Made by a program: the position numbers and the translations under genes. The notes beneath the pieces are model-generated. The model saw nothing but the letters and a program-made list of their open reading frames with translations, did not search any database and had not been told where the DNA came from. Shown here one piece after another: positions 12,620 to 22,942 of a stretch of DNA of 64,000 bases. The first letter of the stretch is position 1, and each line of letters opens with the position of its first letter. The stretch spans positions 8,397,897-8,461,896 of the forward strand of contig NC_134652.1 of the NCBI RefSeq assembly GCF_030463565.1. The letters are read 5' to 3'. This DNA is from Pelecanus crispus (lineage: Eukaryota; Chordata; Aves; Pelecaniformes; Pelecanidae).

Positions 12620-12624
12620 CCAAT
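12620..12624 (+). promoter_or_regulatory. CCAAT box (NF-Y type)
   Basis: CCAAT in the context CGCCAATGGG, about 100 bp upstream of the first in-frame ATG in the leader and close to GC boxes. The spacing fits a proximal-promoter NF-Y site. Confidence 0.55.
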
Positions 12625-12665
12625 GGGGTGGCGCGGAGGGGAGGCCCCGCGCCGCGGTTGGCCGG

Positions 12666-12710
12666 CCCCGCCCCCGCCCCGCCCCGTGCCCGCCGCCGCG
12701 GAGGGGCGGC
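12666..12710. promoter_or_regulatory. GC-box cluster (Sp1/KLF type)
   Basis: Three overlapping CCCCGCC-type boxes at 12666-12686 are followed by GGGGCGG at about 12703-12709. Together with the CCAAT box just upstream they mark the probable core promoter. No TATA box is seen between them and the start codon. Confidence 0.55.
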
Positions 12711-12722
12711 GGGGGGACCCGG

Positions 12723-12800
12723 ATGAGGCAGCCTCGGGCGGCCGCGGCCGTTAAACGCCGGCCTGCGGGCGCGGCCCCCGCCATGGCGGCGGCGCGGTGA
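12723..12800 (+). promoter_or_regulatory. Upstream ORF in PDZD8 leader (25 codons)
   Basis: An ATG at 12723 in a weak context opens 25 codons ending with TGA at 12798-12800, 39 nt before the PDZD8 ATG. A second, in-frame ATG at 12783 has the strong context GCCATGG and gives a 5-codon version, M-A-A-A-R. The uORF stops before the main start and does not overlap it. If the transcript starts upstream of 12783, scanning ribosomes would meet a strong start first, so PDZD8 would depend on reinitiation or leaky scanning. Whether the leader includes it depends on the unmapped start site. Confidence 0.55.
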
Positions 12801-12839
12801 GGGCAGCGCGCTCGGGGCGCGGCGCGGGGCGCGGCGAGG

Positions 12840-13762
12840 ATGCTGCTGGTCTATGTGATCCTGCTCTCGGCGCTGGCCGGCGGCCTCCTCACGCTCCTGC
12901 TCCAGCTCCTGCTGCTCTACAGGAAGAAGCCCGAGCCCCCCGGGGCGGCCGGAGCCTCCGACGGCCTCGTCTACGCCCGTGTCGCGGCCGACCACAGCCT
13001 CAGGGATTACCTCCAGGGCTCGGAGCCGGCCGGCAGCCAGGCGTCTCCGGAGCCAGCCCCCGGCCCGGCCCCGGCCTCGGCGCCGGCCGCCGCCGCGGCT
13101 CCCGCCGCCGCCCCGGGCCCGGAGCCCGGCGCCAAGCAGCAGCAGCCGCCGCAGCAGCAGCAGCAGCAGCTGCCAGAGCCCCCGCCGGCTCCCTCCTCCC
13201 GCGAGGAAACGTGCCACTTCCTCAATGCCATTTTCCTCTTCCTCTTCAGGGAGCTCAGGGACACGGCCCTGGTCAGGAACTGGGTCACCAAGAAGATCAA
13301 GGTGGAGTTTGAGGAGCTGCTCCAGGCCAAGATGACGGGGAAGGTGCTGGAGGGGCTCAGCCTCAGGGACGTCTCTCTCGGCAACGTCCTGCCCGTCTTC
13401 AAAGCTGTCAAGCTCATTCGGCCGGTGGTGTGCAATGAAGAGGGCTGCCCCGAGGAGCTGGGCTTTGAGGTAGACCTGGAGTACAATGGTGGCTTCCACT
13501 TGGCCATCGATGCTGACCTGGTCTTCGGCAAGTCGGCCTACCTCTTTGTCAAGATCTCCCGGGTGATGGGGAAGCTGAAGCTGGTCTTCACGCGCCTGCC
13601 CTTCACGCACTGGTCCTTCTCTTTTATGGATGACCCTGTGATACTCTTTGAAGTGAAGTCTCAGTTTGAAGGGAGGCCAATGCCTCAGCTCACTTCCATC
13701 ATTGTGAACCAGTTCAAGAAAGTTATTAAGCGCAAGCACACCTTACCCAATTATAAAATCAG
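12840..13762 (+). CDS. PDZD8: PDZD8 exon 1 (coding part), residues 1-308
   Basis: PDZD8 is an ER membrane protein that bridges ER to mitochondria and late endosomes and moves lipids through its SMP domain. Exon 1 gives 307 codons plus two bases of Arg308. Residues 2-27 are a hydrophobic anchor followed by YRKKPEPP. Residues 31-120 are a Gly/Ala/Pro linker with a polyglutamine run at 100-110. From about 121 the SMP domain starts with ETCHFLNA and includes FLFRELRDTALVRNWVTKKI, the EFEELLQ segment, EYNGGFHLAID, FGKSAYLFVK and QFEGRPMPQLTSIIVNQ. These match vertebrate PDZD8 closely. The ATG at 12840 has A at -3, and the N terminus lines up with the mammalian protein. The donor is CAG|GTACGA at 13763. 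Reading through the donor would add 22 codons to a stop at 13829, so the apparent 329-codon frame is not the product. Confidence 0.96.
13137..13169 (+). repeat. CAG-rich repeat encoding polyglutamine in PDZD8
   Basis: Three CAG codons, two CCG codons, then six CAG codons encode QQQPPQQQQQQ at residues 100-110. The tract sits in the disordered Ala/Pro linker between the membrane anchor and the SMP domain. As I recall it, the mammalian linker has no glutamine tract here, so this is probably a lineage expansion and may be polymorphic. Confidence 0.9.
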
Positions 13763-16700
13763 GTACGATGTCATGCGTCCTCAAGGTTACTTTGGGTGGC
13801 GTGCATTAGAATTGTTGTTTTGCTCTTAATTGGTAAAAATATATTTCTGTTGGGCCTTCTACAGTAGGGGTACTTGTACATTGCTGGTCTGCTATCAAAA
13901 GCTTTCCATGAAGGTAGGCATGTTTTTCTGTTTATAATAGGTGAAGAAGCCATTGCACAGCAAGATTGTGACATGCCCCAAACTACATGTAACTAAATGG
14001 CAGAATTAGTAGGTATCAAAAATTCTGGGATCCTGTCAGGTGTCCAACAACAGGACTGTGATATCCCTCTTTGGAAAAGGTAGAAGGATGGCTCTGTGGA
14101 ACAGTGTGTGGGTTTGGGGTGTCCTCCCAAGCTGCTGCCACTGCTGAGCCACCTGGGCAAGACTTGTGGCTTATACTGTGGCATAAGCGTGCGTGGTTGT
14201 TACTTAATGTGAGAAAGGATAAAGCTCACTCTAGGGAATGTTTGTGATATCCCATGGTAGATGGTGTCCTCTTCCTTTTTGATTTGCTGACTTTCGTCAG
14301 CAAATAACTTTGGGGAAATCTAAAAGTTGGTAAGAGAAGTATTGCCACTACTGTGGTAAGTAGAACTTTGGGGGAACTCTTGGGGATTTTTTTGTCTTTT
14401 ATTGTAAGATGGTATATTTTCTTTTATAAATGCGCACAGTGCAGCACAGCACAGATTATATATTGAATACAATGAAATGTTCAGTGATATTTCTGCAGCA
14501 GAAGTGGCAAGTGGCATCTTTAATCAGAAATGAGGGTGGAATCAAACTATATTTTACCACTGTTCAGGTACCATGAACCTGAACTGTCATGTGTTCCCTT
14601 TCTGTCATGTGTCTTATCACTCTTAGCATACCATATTTTATTTCTCTTTTGTTTATTCTTTGTAGTTTGTATTATGTATTAAGTAAGGATTTTTGTTTTG
14701 TTTACCACATTCTTCTGCAATAAGCCTTTTCTCTGAAATTCCTCAGAGATGAGTAACTAAAAATGCCTATTTGAATTTTGAAGTGTAATTAGCTTTGCAG
14801 TGATGTAACTTTTAAAGCTTTTTCAGCTGGTTCTTCTGCAATCAAATTTATAAGAGTTCTCATGAAAATGGATTTGTAAAATATCCAAGATTTAGGAAGC
14901 CCTGAAAGGGCAGTAAGTAATGTGTTCAAGTAACATGGTGGTCCTTTCAAATTTTGAGGTACTGAATTGCTCTCCAGAAGGCCCTGGGCAGCAGTGAAGC
15001 TGTCAAGGGCAAGTTTGCTTCCATTCTCTTACTGTGTTGGAAAGGGACTGCAGCTGTTAACTGTGGAGAAGAGCCTGAAGGAGAGGCTGGGATAGCACAG
15101 TCGTGGTGCAGAGTGAGCACTCTTGGCATAGCTACAAAGAGCAAGTAGTGATCTTTATGCTCTCTAGACAAATTTTTAGGGTGCCTGTGGAACCAGTGAT
15201 GATGTGGTCCTCCCCTTCAGCAGAGGCAGACAGACATCTTCATTTTTCCTCTGGGAGATGCACCTGGGCAGTAGGGCGCTCTCATCATTTAGTTAGAGGT
15301 AACGAGTTTTTCACATATTTCTCACACTTTATGTGGCATAAAGAATGCGTGAGGCACGTGTGAGCCACTGACGTGTTGAAAGGACTGGAAGGGAAAATAA
15401 GGAAAGAAGCAGAGTGCAGTGTTTGGGGTAGAAATGAGTAGAAGTGTGAGGATAGAAGGTCACTGACACTGAGAACAATATGTAGGAAGCATAAATTCTG
15501 TTTTTCACACTAGATAGTAGGCTGGTAGGACAGGGTGGCAAATGTTTAGTGAAACAGTATCCAACCCTGTATAGGGTGCTTTTGACCTTCATATTTTATA
15601 CTGTGTTCTGAACATGTCATTCTGACCCACTGTGTTGTGAAGGGGAAGGCAGGACACTAAGCTGAATGCGCATTAATGAAACTGTCTTAAGGAAGGCAGA
15701 TAAGGTCATTGGTGTCCTAAAGTGGGAACACAGGCCCCTATGTGGGGACCTGTAGCTGTCTGAACCTTTAGCTGTCCACAGTTACCCAAGGTTTTGTGGA
15801 ACACAGGCTGAAAACACATATTCTCCATAAGTGTGTCTCAGATGTGTATGTAGGTAGATCTGTAGACAGCAAAACCTGGTAACAGCCAAGTAGTAGCGAT
15901 ACACTCTTACATGGTGGTGTAGTTGAGAATTGAGGCATTTTGGTTTAAATGGTATAGAGAACTGATTCGGAAAATCAAGCCCCCTGCTGATAAGATGTGA
16001 AATTTGGTAGTTTTAATAAAATTTGTAAGAGTACACTGGCTTGGGATTATGGTATGTTAATATATTCCTTAGCAAAGAATGTATAGGAAGAAGTCAGGAG
16101 AGTTTCACAACCGCTTAATAACCTGTTACCTTACTTAAAGCTTAACAGTTTCTCATCTACAGGGAATGTGCTTATCCTATCCCCATTTTTTTCTGATGGC
16201 CTATATGCCTTTTGTTTAAGTACATAGTCAATGTTTGATTCCGTGTGTAGTTTAAAACCTTTTTGCTGTCTCCCTACTCTTGCTCAAGTAACTTTATAAA
16301 TAAATCTTTGAAGAGCAGTAATTACAACCTTGTAAACAAAAGCGCATGGAGTGTGGGAAGAAGTTCTCTTTTCAGCTGGTTAAAGGGGCACTTTGTTACC
16401 CTGCTAGCTTCTGGATTGAAGTCCACAAAGGAGTTTTATCTTGTTTCCAGATGCTAAGTAGCGTGAAAAATTAAAATATGTCATTTTCTTTGCCTTTTGT
16501 ATTAGGTGACTTCTAGAGGTTATTACTTGGTAGTAAATGGCATAAGAAGAGAACTTTTGCCAGTAGCTGATTTTGAACATCCTGTAACTAAGTTTGTGTA
16601 AAGCACATCCCCCCTCCTCTGTTACCTAATTGTAAAATGCTGCATTAAAAAAAAAAGTGTTGTCTTTGCACATGTGTTGTTTGTTGCTACACACGTACTT

Positions 16701-19700
16701 TTGTATTGTTTCCAGTTACGTACAAAATCTTATGCAGGAAAGCAGTGATCAGTAAGAGCATCTTCTTTTGTATCATCCGTTGCTAGGAGTGGCTTTGTGC
16801 AATGTGCATAACTCTAGCTTGAAAGTAGAAGGTGGCGTCTTGCATTCCTGATGCACTCTTAAATGTCTATGAGGGGAGGCAATGTAGACTAGTAAGTGCA
16901 TTTTAAAGTTTGTCTAGCATTTTATGTACAGCTTGCTCCATGAAAGCAATTGTCTACTAATTGTTAAAGAAGGGATGGACTTTGTCTAAACAAATAAGTG
17001 GTAATTTGTGTTGTATTCTGATAGTGTGTAATCACTTTTCTTTGGTGCTTTAAGAAATGTGTTTGTGGCAAAACACCCTATTTTGAAGCTGTTCTGCTGT
17101 TGAATGGCAATTGCTATCTCGTATAGTAGAATTTGGTTAAATCTCTGGAAGCAAGGCTGCTGGTAAAATTCAGTGAATGGCAGGCTTTTCTTTAGTTATC
17201 ATTGATGAGGGATTTGTGCAATTCAACTGGTAGTAGCAAGAGTTACTACTGTTTTATAGCTAACTTTAATGTATTTGTTGTTGCTTTGTAATAGGAATGC
17301 AAACAGCTTTTCTGAAAGCACTGTGGTCTGTCAGAAGTTTCTTGTTCAGGTGGGGGAAAGATCTAAAATGACAACTGGTTTTTGTTTTTCTTCTCCAATA
17401 TATATGAGTTCTGGTGCACTCTTGAGAAATTGGGTAACTGTTTGAGTCAAGGGTGGCTTTTATTTTTTTTTATAACTAGCTCTGACTTCAGTAAGGTAAT
17501 GAAGAGTTGTAAGTATTATTTATTTGGCTCTACATAATCCATAACTCTATTTTGACTTGCATTAACTGTTTAAATTATACCTTTTTTTTAGTTCTAAGAC
17601 AAGTTGACCAGTGTGTGGAACTTGGGAATGAGCATGGAAAGCCTTGACTTCACATTGGTTGGTTGTGATGCCAACTATTGGTGTTCTGCAGGGTGGCCAC
17701 TGACCCACCAGCTGTGTCTCGCTGTCTCAAAATCTCTAATACTGGCGCTCTCAGGAACCATATTTAGTCAGTCTTGCCCATTGGCATAGCTTGACTTGGC
17801 ACTGGATATTTCACATAGGTTTCTTTTCCTAGAGCAAGATGGTAGATACCAATTATCAGCACAAAGTGGAGTTTATCTAGTGGCCTGAATCCAACCTTTG
17901 GTTTTTCATTGTATACCCTAAAACACTTCTTTAAAAGTAGTACCATAGACGTGGTTCATGCTGGCTTTAACCTTCTATATCATGTCCTTTTAATAGTACG
18001 ATAAAGTGGTTAACACTAAGCTGCAGTTACTAGCATTGCCATAGCATGTTTAGTATTTGGAGATACAGTAAGGACTATTTCAGGTGTCTTACCTCCTTGC
18101 TTGCCTGAGCTGTTGCAGGTGTCACAGGTTCATCTCTGTTAGTTCTCTAAGGAGCTGGACATCACTCATTAACCTGTTATTAAGCTGCTTATTGGTGGCA
18201 ACCTTGATATTCCCCTCCATTGTGTCAGGTATATAGGTACACTGATTGCCTAGCCTATTCTTAACAGTCAGCTGTAATTTTGTCGTTTTGAACAGGTCCT
18301 GATCTTGCTTTGCATATGTTTTGGAGAGCTTTGGGTTTTGGGCTCTTTCTAGACAATAAAAACACACTTTGCCATAATGAAGATACAAAGCCCTTTGTGT
18401 GTCTGTAAAGGGTGAGGAGGAAGTACTTGCAGTCTAGTCTCCTTCCAGAATTTAATTTCTGGGTATTTCTTAATCAATTATGTAAAAAAACAAACCTCAC
18501 AGCTGCTGGTTTATTTGTGGTTTGTTTTTTTTTTTCAATTTAAGGTCTTGCAAGTTCATCCATTTAGATTCTAAGCAGATTAGGTATTGCCTAATCAGTG
18601 AGACAGTTCTGTATATTTTAAGAACATGTGGTTTCTCAGTTTGTTACACTTTAAAAAGCTAATATTTTGTATTGATAGTAGCCTGTTTGAGGAACTATAC
18701 TTTGCTTTATTTTAATGCATGCTACCACAGAGTGGAATAACTTTCTTTAAGATTCTTTAGAAGTAATCCCACAAAGGATTGCTTCTGAGGTTTCTTTATC
18801 AGGTATTTAGGTGATCTCCTGACGTCCCTTGCAGCATGAATTATCCTTGGAACTGGTCATTTGCAATATAGTTAGTTAATGTTAAATAGTTTTATGCTTT
18901 ATTTGGAAGCTGGGGCTATATTGAATTTCACTGGTAAGAACCATTAGACAGGCCCATTTTAATCTACCATTATAGAATGCAATTTGAGAGTTACACAGCA
19001 GTTTCTTATTTTTGGCAAAACTTGAGCTGAGAAGTAATGGAAGTAGCTATTGATTTGAAGTGTGTTTTATATAGAAATGACTTCATAATATGGCAATAGA
19101 GGTATTGGAAAAAGTATAAAAATTTTTAAAGTATATATTATTCATATGACGAGGTTATACTCAGAAATACCAGAAACAATCATAGAGATTGGAATTGCGA
19201 GCATGTCTAACTTCAGAAAGCAGCAGCCAGTAGAGATACCTACTTTCTCTACAGCTTCTGCAAAGGTAGAGGTTATGGAGATTCTTTTCCTGAGTGGATT
19301 TCTTCTGCAGTTGTGATATGAACCTCTCTTACTAGTTAAATCTTTAAGGCACTCTTGTTTCAAGTTCTCATTCCTGTTGCTGCTGAAAGGAAAGAGGAGG
19401 CTTGTTTTCTTTTTTAATGCCATACCTACTCTAGGTGCAAAAATCTTCTTGCATACAGGATTCGAGTCCTTTTCTGCTCTGCAAAAACTGATGGTAAAGC
19501 AGCACTGTGATACTTGCAAGTTTTCAGACTGTTCCGGAGAGGTAATGCTCTGAATGATGCCAGCACAAAGACTTGTTCTGCTAATGGCAAAGCAGTGATA
19601 ATTGGAATCGGTAGATCTGTCTGTAGACAGTAGTTCCATGCTTGGAAGATTATCTTTGTAGTGCATGGACAAGTAGTTTTTCTTATTCGTACAGGAGCTA

Positions 19701-21990
19701 GAGTAATGGATCTGTAGGCAACCTGACATGCAGTAAACAAAAACCAAACCCCGGAACATTAAATACTTTCATTTCTTCAAGGGTGCTACGTGTGTAGAAG
19801 GAAGCTTTTTGTAGTACAGAGCTTTTTATTGTCTTTATTTTGGGAGTGGTCTATCTCAGACATACATTGTTTCCAGAGGGTCACTAAATACATGCTTCTT
19901 CAGATTAAATGGAAGTGTGTGGTACAAAGTATGTATGTAAATCTCCTTATGTAGATACCAAGTTTAAAACCTATTGGTTCTAGGGGTTTTGAAACCTTTT
20001 AGTCTTTCCCAGCTCCAGCACTTCATAGGCTTTCACACTGGAAAGATCTAATTCTGAAAGAATGCCAGTTTGAAACTTGTTCATTATAAAGTCAGATTTA
20101 ATGAATGACCAGCCACATATTAGACATTTCCCAGTGTACAGGTGGCATTCTTTTCAGGTTAAGAGTGAGCCTTTTCCTATGACTAGTCAACAAATGTTAC
20201 ATTTTCTTTTCTTACCTGCAAGGGTGAGGAACTAGTATGGCACATTAGTGAAGAAACTGGGAAACCAGAGGTATAGTTGGGGACAAAAAAAAAAAAATCT
20301 CAGTTGGAGGGAGAGATGGATGAAGACATAAAAGAATAAGTTTTGGCGATTATTGTTTGCATTTGCTGGAGATAGCAATCCAATAAGTATTAAGGTTAAT
20401 TGGTTTGATGGGAAAATAAAACCTCCTTCAACTTCTCTTACTTGAAACAGTATATAAAAGATTATTTGTGCAATAATAATGAAAATTACCTCATTTAACA
20501 CCTTTGCTGTTTTGTATTTAAAAATTACTTCATCTTAGTCCTGCAGTGAACTTCTTTCATGTGGATAGTAAATGAAGGGTCTGAAAAATCTGATAAGATT
20601 TATTTGGTACTTCATGGTGTTTTGCATGCACTAGCATTGAAACTGTGCATTTCTCTTCATCTGAACTCCAGTCTTGAACATTTAAAATGATCTTGCTGCT
20701 CAGTGAGAACAAATACTTTTCTTTTTATTCAGTTGTCATAATTTGTATAGCTTTCAATTCCTTTTAAATAAAATAGAAAATAGCAGTGGCACTTTTTATT
20801 TTTTGAAAGGTAACTTATTTCAAAGTATAGTTAATCCCATTACCAAAATGTAGCCGTCTTAACAAATGTCCAAGCTTGGCTCTGAGCCTGTCTGTTGGAG
20901 CGGGCAGGTGTGTTCAAGCACTAGAGTTGGGATGTTCTGAATCACCTTCTACAGGCTGTATGATTAGTTTCTGTGGGTAGATAGTGCGAAAAATGTTCCC
21001 TACCTGTCACGCAAAACAGAACGCTGAATTTTCCTTAAAGGAGATTACTTCAAGGAACAGAGGCACAGAATTTACCTGTAAAAATGGGTAGCTAATACAG
21101 ATCTCAGGAGCTCATTTGATGCCAAAATGTACGAGTCTCTTATAGAACCTATTTTATATCTATTAAGCATGTGAAATAGTTAATCTTTTTATTAGCAAAT
21201 TATACTTGATCAGAAGGCTCTTAAATAAGGAGCCTGGGTAAGGACAATAGGTTTTAGTAATCAGTGTGGTAGAACAGTGTGGTGCTCCAGTGATGGTGAA
21301 ACTTAGTCTCAGGCTGCCAATTTAACTATTGGGGCTAGTCCTTTCATGTTACTGGGTTTCTATGGGGAAACTGCTTATTCTGCATTCCTGCAGAGATTGC
21401 CTGAAGTCACCCAATATGCTCCTGTGTTTACAGTTCATGTTCACACTTGTTTGATTTACAACTATTTCAACATTTGGTTATTCTTGATATTATTGTTCTT
21501 CAGAGAATAGTAAAAGACTTTAAATTTAAAACTTCTTCTAGGATTAATAAGCTTTATTGTCTAAAATGAGTATGGATTGTTACATACCTATGCTTTTTGT
21601 TAATTTAATAGATAATTTGTGCCACCCCAGTCTGCTAAAATCCATTAATTGCAGAACTACAAAAAACTTGGCATAACTATCTCAAACTGTGCTTTTGTCC
21701 AGAAGAAAGCAATGATCCAATATTATAAATGTTAGCTGGGAACAATTAGCTTTTTGAGCAGGTTTCATTCTGTGTGATACATGAGTATCAGTATTTTATA
21801 TAATTAAGACAAAATACTCTACTGAAAGTGTTTGTTTTGATGTTCAGGGGTTGAAGAGGGCCTGTTCATAACCGTGGATAAATTCTCATTTTGGAAATGA
21901 GTGTGGGTGCCGGTTTGTGTGAAGGGGATTTGGGAGTCATTATTTAATAAACATTTGTCAGGTTAATTGTGACATACTAAGCTGAACACG

Positions 21991-22942
21991 GAATCATAGA
22001 ATGCTTTGGGTTGGAAGGGACCTTTAGAGGTCATCTAGTCCAACCCCTGCAGCGAGCAGGGACAGCTTTAACCAGAGCAGGGTGCTCAGAGCCCCGTCCA
22101 ACCTGGCCTGGGATGTTTCCAGGGATGGGGCATCCACTGCCTCTCTGGGCAACCTGTGCCAGTGCTTCACCACCCTCACTGTAAAAAATGTCTTCCTTAT
22201 ATCCAGTCTAAATCTATCCTTCTTTAGTTTAAAACCACTACCTCTTGTCCTGTCACAACAGGCCTTGCTAAAAAGATTGTCCCCATCCTTCCTGTAGGCC
22301 CCTTTAAGTACTGAAAGGCCGCAATAAGGTCTCCTCGCAGCCTTCTCTGAACAACCCCAACTCTCTCAGCCTGGCCTCATAGGAGAGGTGCTCCAGCCCT
22401 CGGATCATTTTTGTGGCCCTCCTCTGGACCCACTCCAGCAGGTCCATGTCCTTCCTGTGCTGAGGGCCCCAGAGCTGGACGCAGTGCTCCAGGTGAGGTC
22501 TCACCAGAGCAGAGTAGAGGGGCAGAATCCCCTCCCTCGACCTGCTGGCCGCGCTGCTTTTGATGCAGACCAGGATACAGATGGCTTTCTGGGCTGTGAG
22601 CGCACATTGCCGGCTCATGTCCAGCTTTTCATGCCCCAGTACCCCCAAGTCCTTCTCCGCAGGGCTGCTCTCAATCCCCTCATCCCCCAGCCTGTATTGA
22701 TATTGGGGGTTGCCCCATCTCAGGTGCAGGACCTTGCACTTGGCCTTGTTGAACCTCATGAGGTTCACACAGGCCCACCTCTCCAGCTTGTCCAGGTCTC
22801 TTTGGATGACATCTCGTCCTTCTGGCATGTCAACCACACCACTCAGCTCGGTGCTGTCTGCAAACTTGCTGAGGGTGCACTCAATCCCACTGTCTATGTC
22901 ATTGATGAAGATGTTAAACAGCACTGGTCCCAGTACGGGACC
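21991..22942 (-). mobile_element. CR1 LINE, 5'-truncated, antisense in intron 1
   Basis: The 3' end is at 21991, where the plus strand reads AATCATAGAATG, the complement of the CR1 terminal ATTCTATG-type repeat. It is followed by the well-conserved 3' UTR segment (GGGTTGGAAGGGACC and so on). From 22924 down to about 22350 the minus strand encodes the C-terminal part of the reverse transcriptase: [48 protein letters not shown] and [27 protein letters not shown]. The conserved FADD catalytic motif reads FADS (Ser at 22853-22855), and the frame is lost after ELGLF. The 5' part, with the endonuclease and the rest of the RT, is missing, so this is a dead copy. The left boundary of homology, about 22942, is approximate. 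Confidence 0.95.

Larger units (their letters stand above)
11870..13480. promoter_or_regulatory. PDZD8: CpG island spanning PDZD8 promoter and first exon
   Basis: GC content and CpG density rise sharply against the AT-rich flanks from about 11870, peak between about 12480 and 13200, and fade before the first splice donor at 13763. The region holds an NRF1-type palindrome, a CCAAT box and tandem GC boxes but no convincing TATA box. This is the architecture of a TATA-less housekeeping promoter with dispersed start sites. The exact transcription start cannot be read from sequence; it most likely falls between about 12600 and 12780. Confidence 0.85.

Noticed and set aside
11837-12784. 315-codon minus-strand open frame with collagen-like Pro/Gly repeats
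   Set aside because: It is produced by the 9-bp minisatellite, which has no stop codon in several frames on either strand. There is no signal peptide, domain or splice support.
12797-13312. 171-codon alternative frame on the plus strand within exon 1
   Set aside because: Begins at a GTG, overlaps the PDZD8 frame out of phase, and reads as Arg/Pro/Ala low-complexity sequence typical of frame-shifted GC-rich DNA.
12504-13739. 411-codon minus-strand open frame across PDZD8 exon 1
   Set aside because: Antisense shadow of a GC-rich coding exon. The sense frame has clear PDZD8 homology and the antisense translation has none.
13763-13829. 22-codon extension of exon 1 past the donor, giving a 329-residue protein
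   Set aside because: The donor CAG|GTACG and the in-phase exon 2 match known PDZD8, so this is intronic read-through. No AATAAA is close by.
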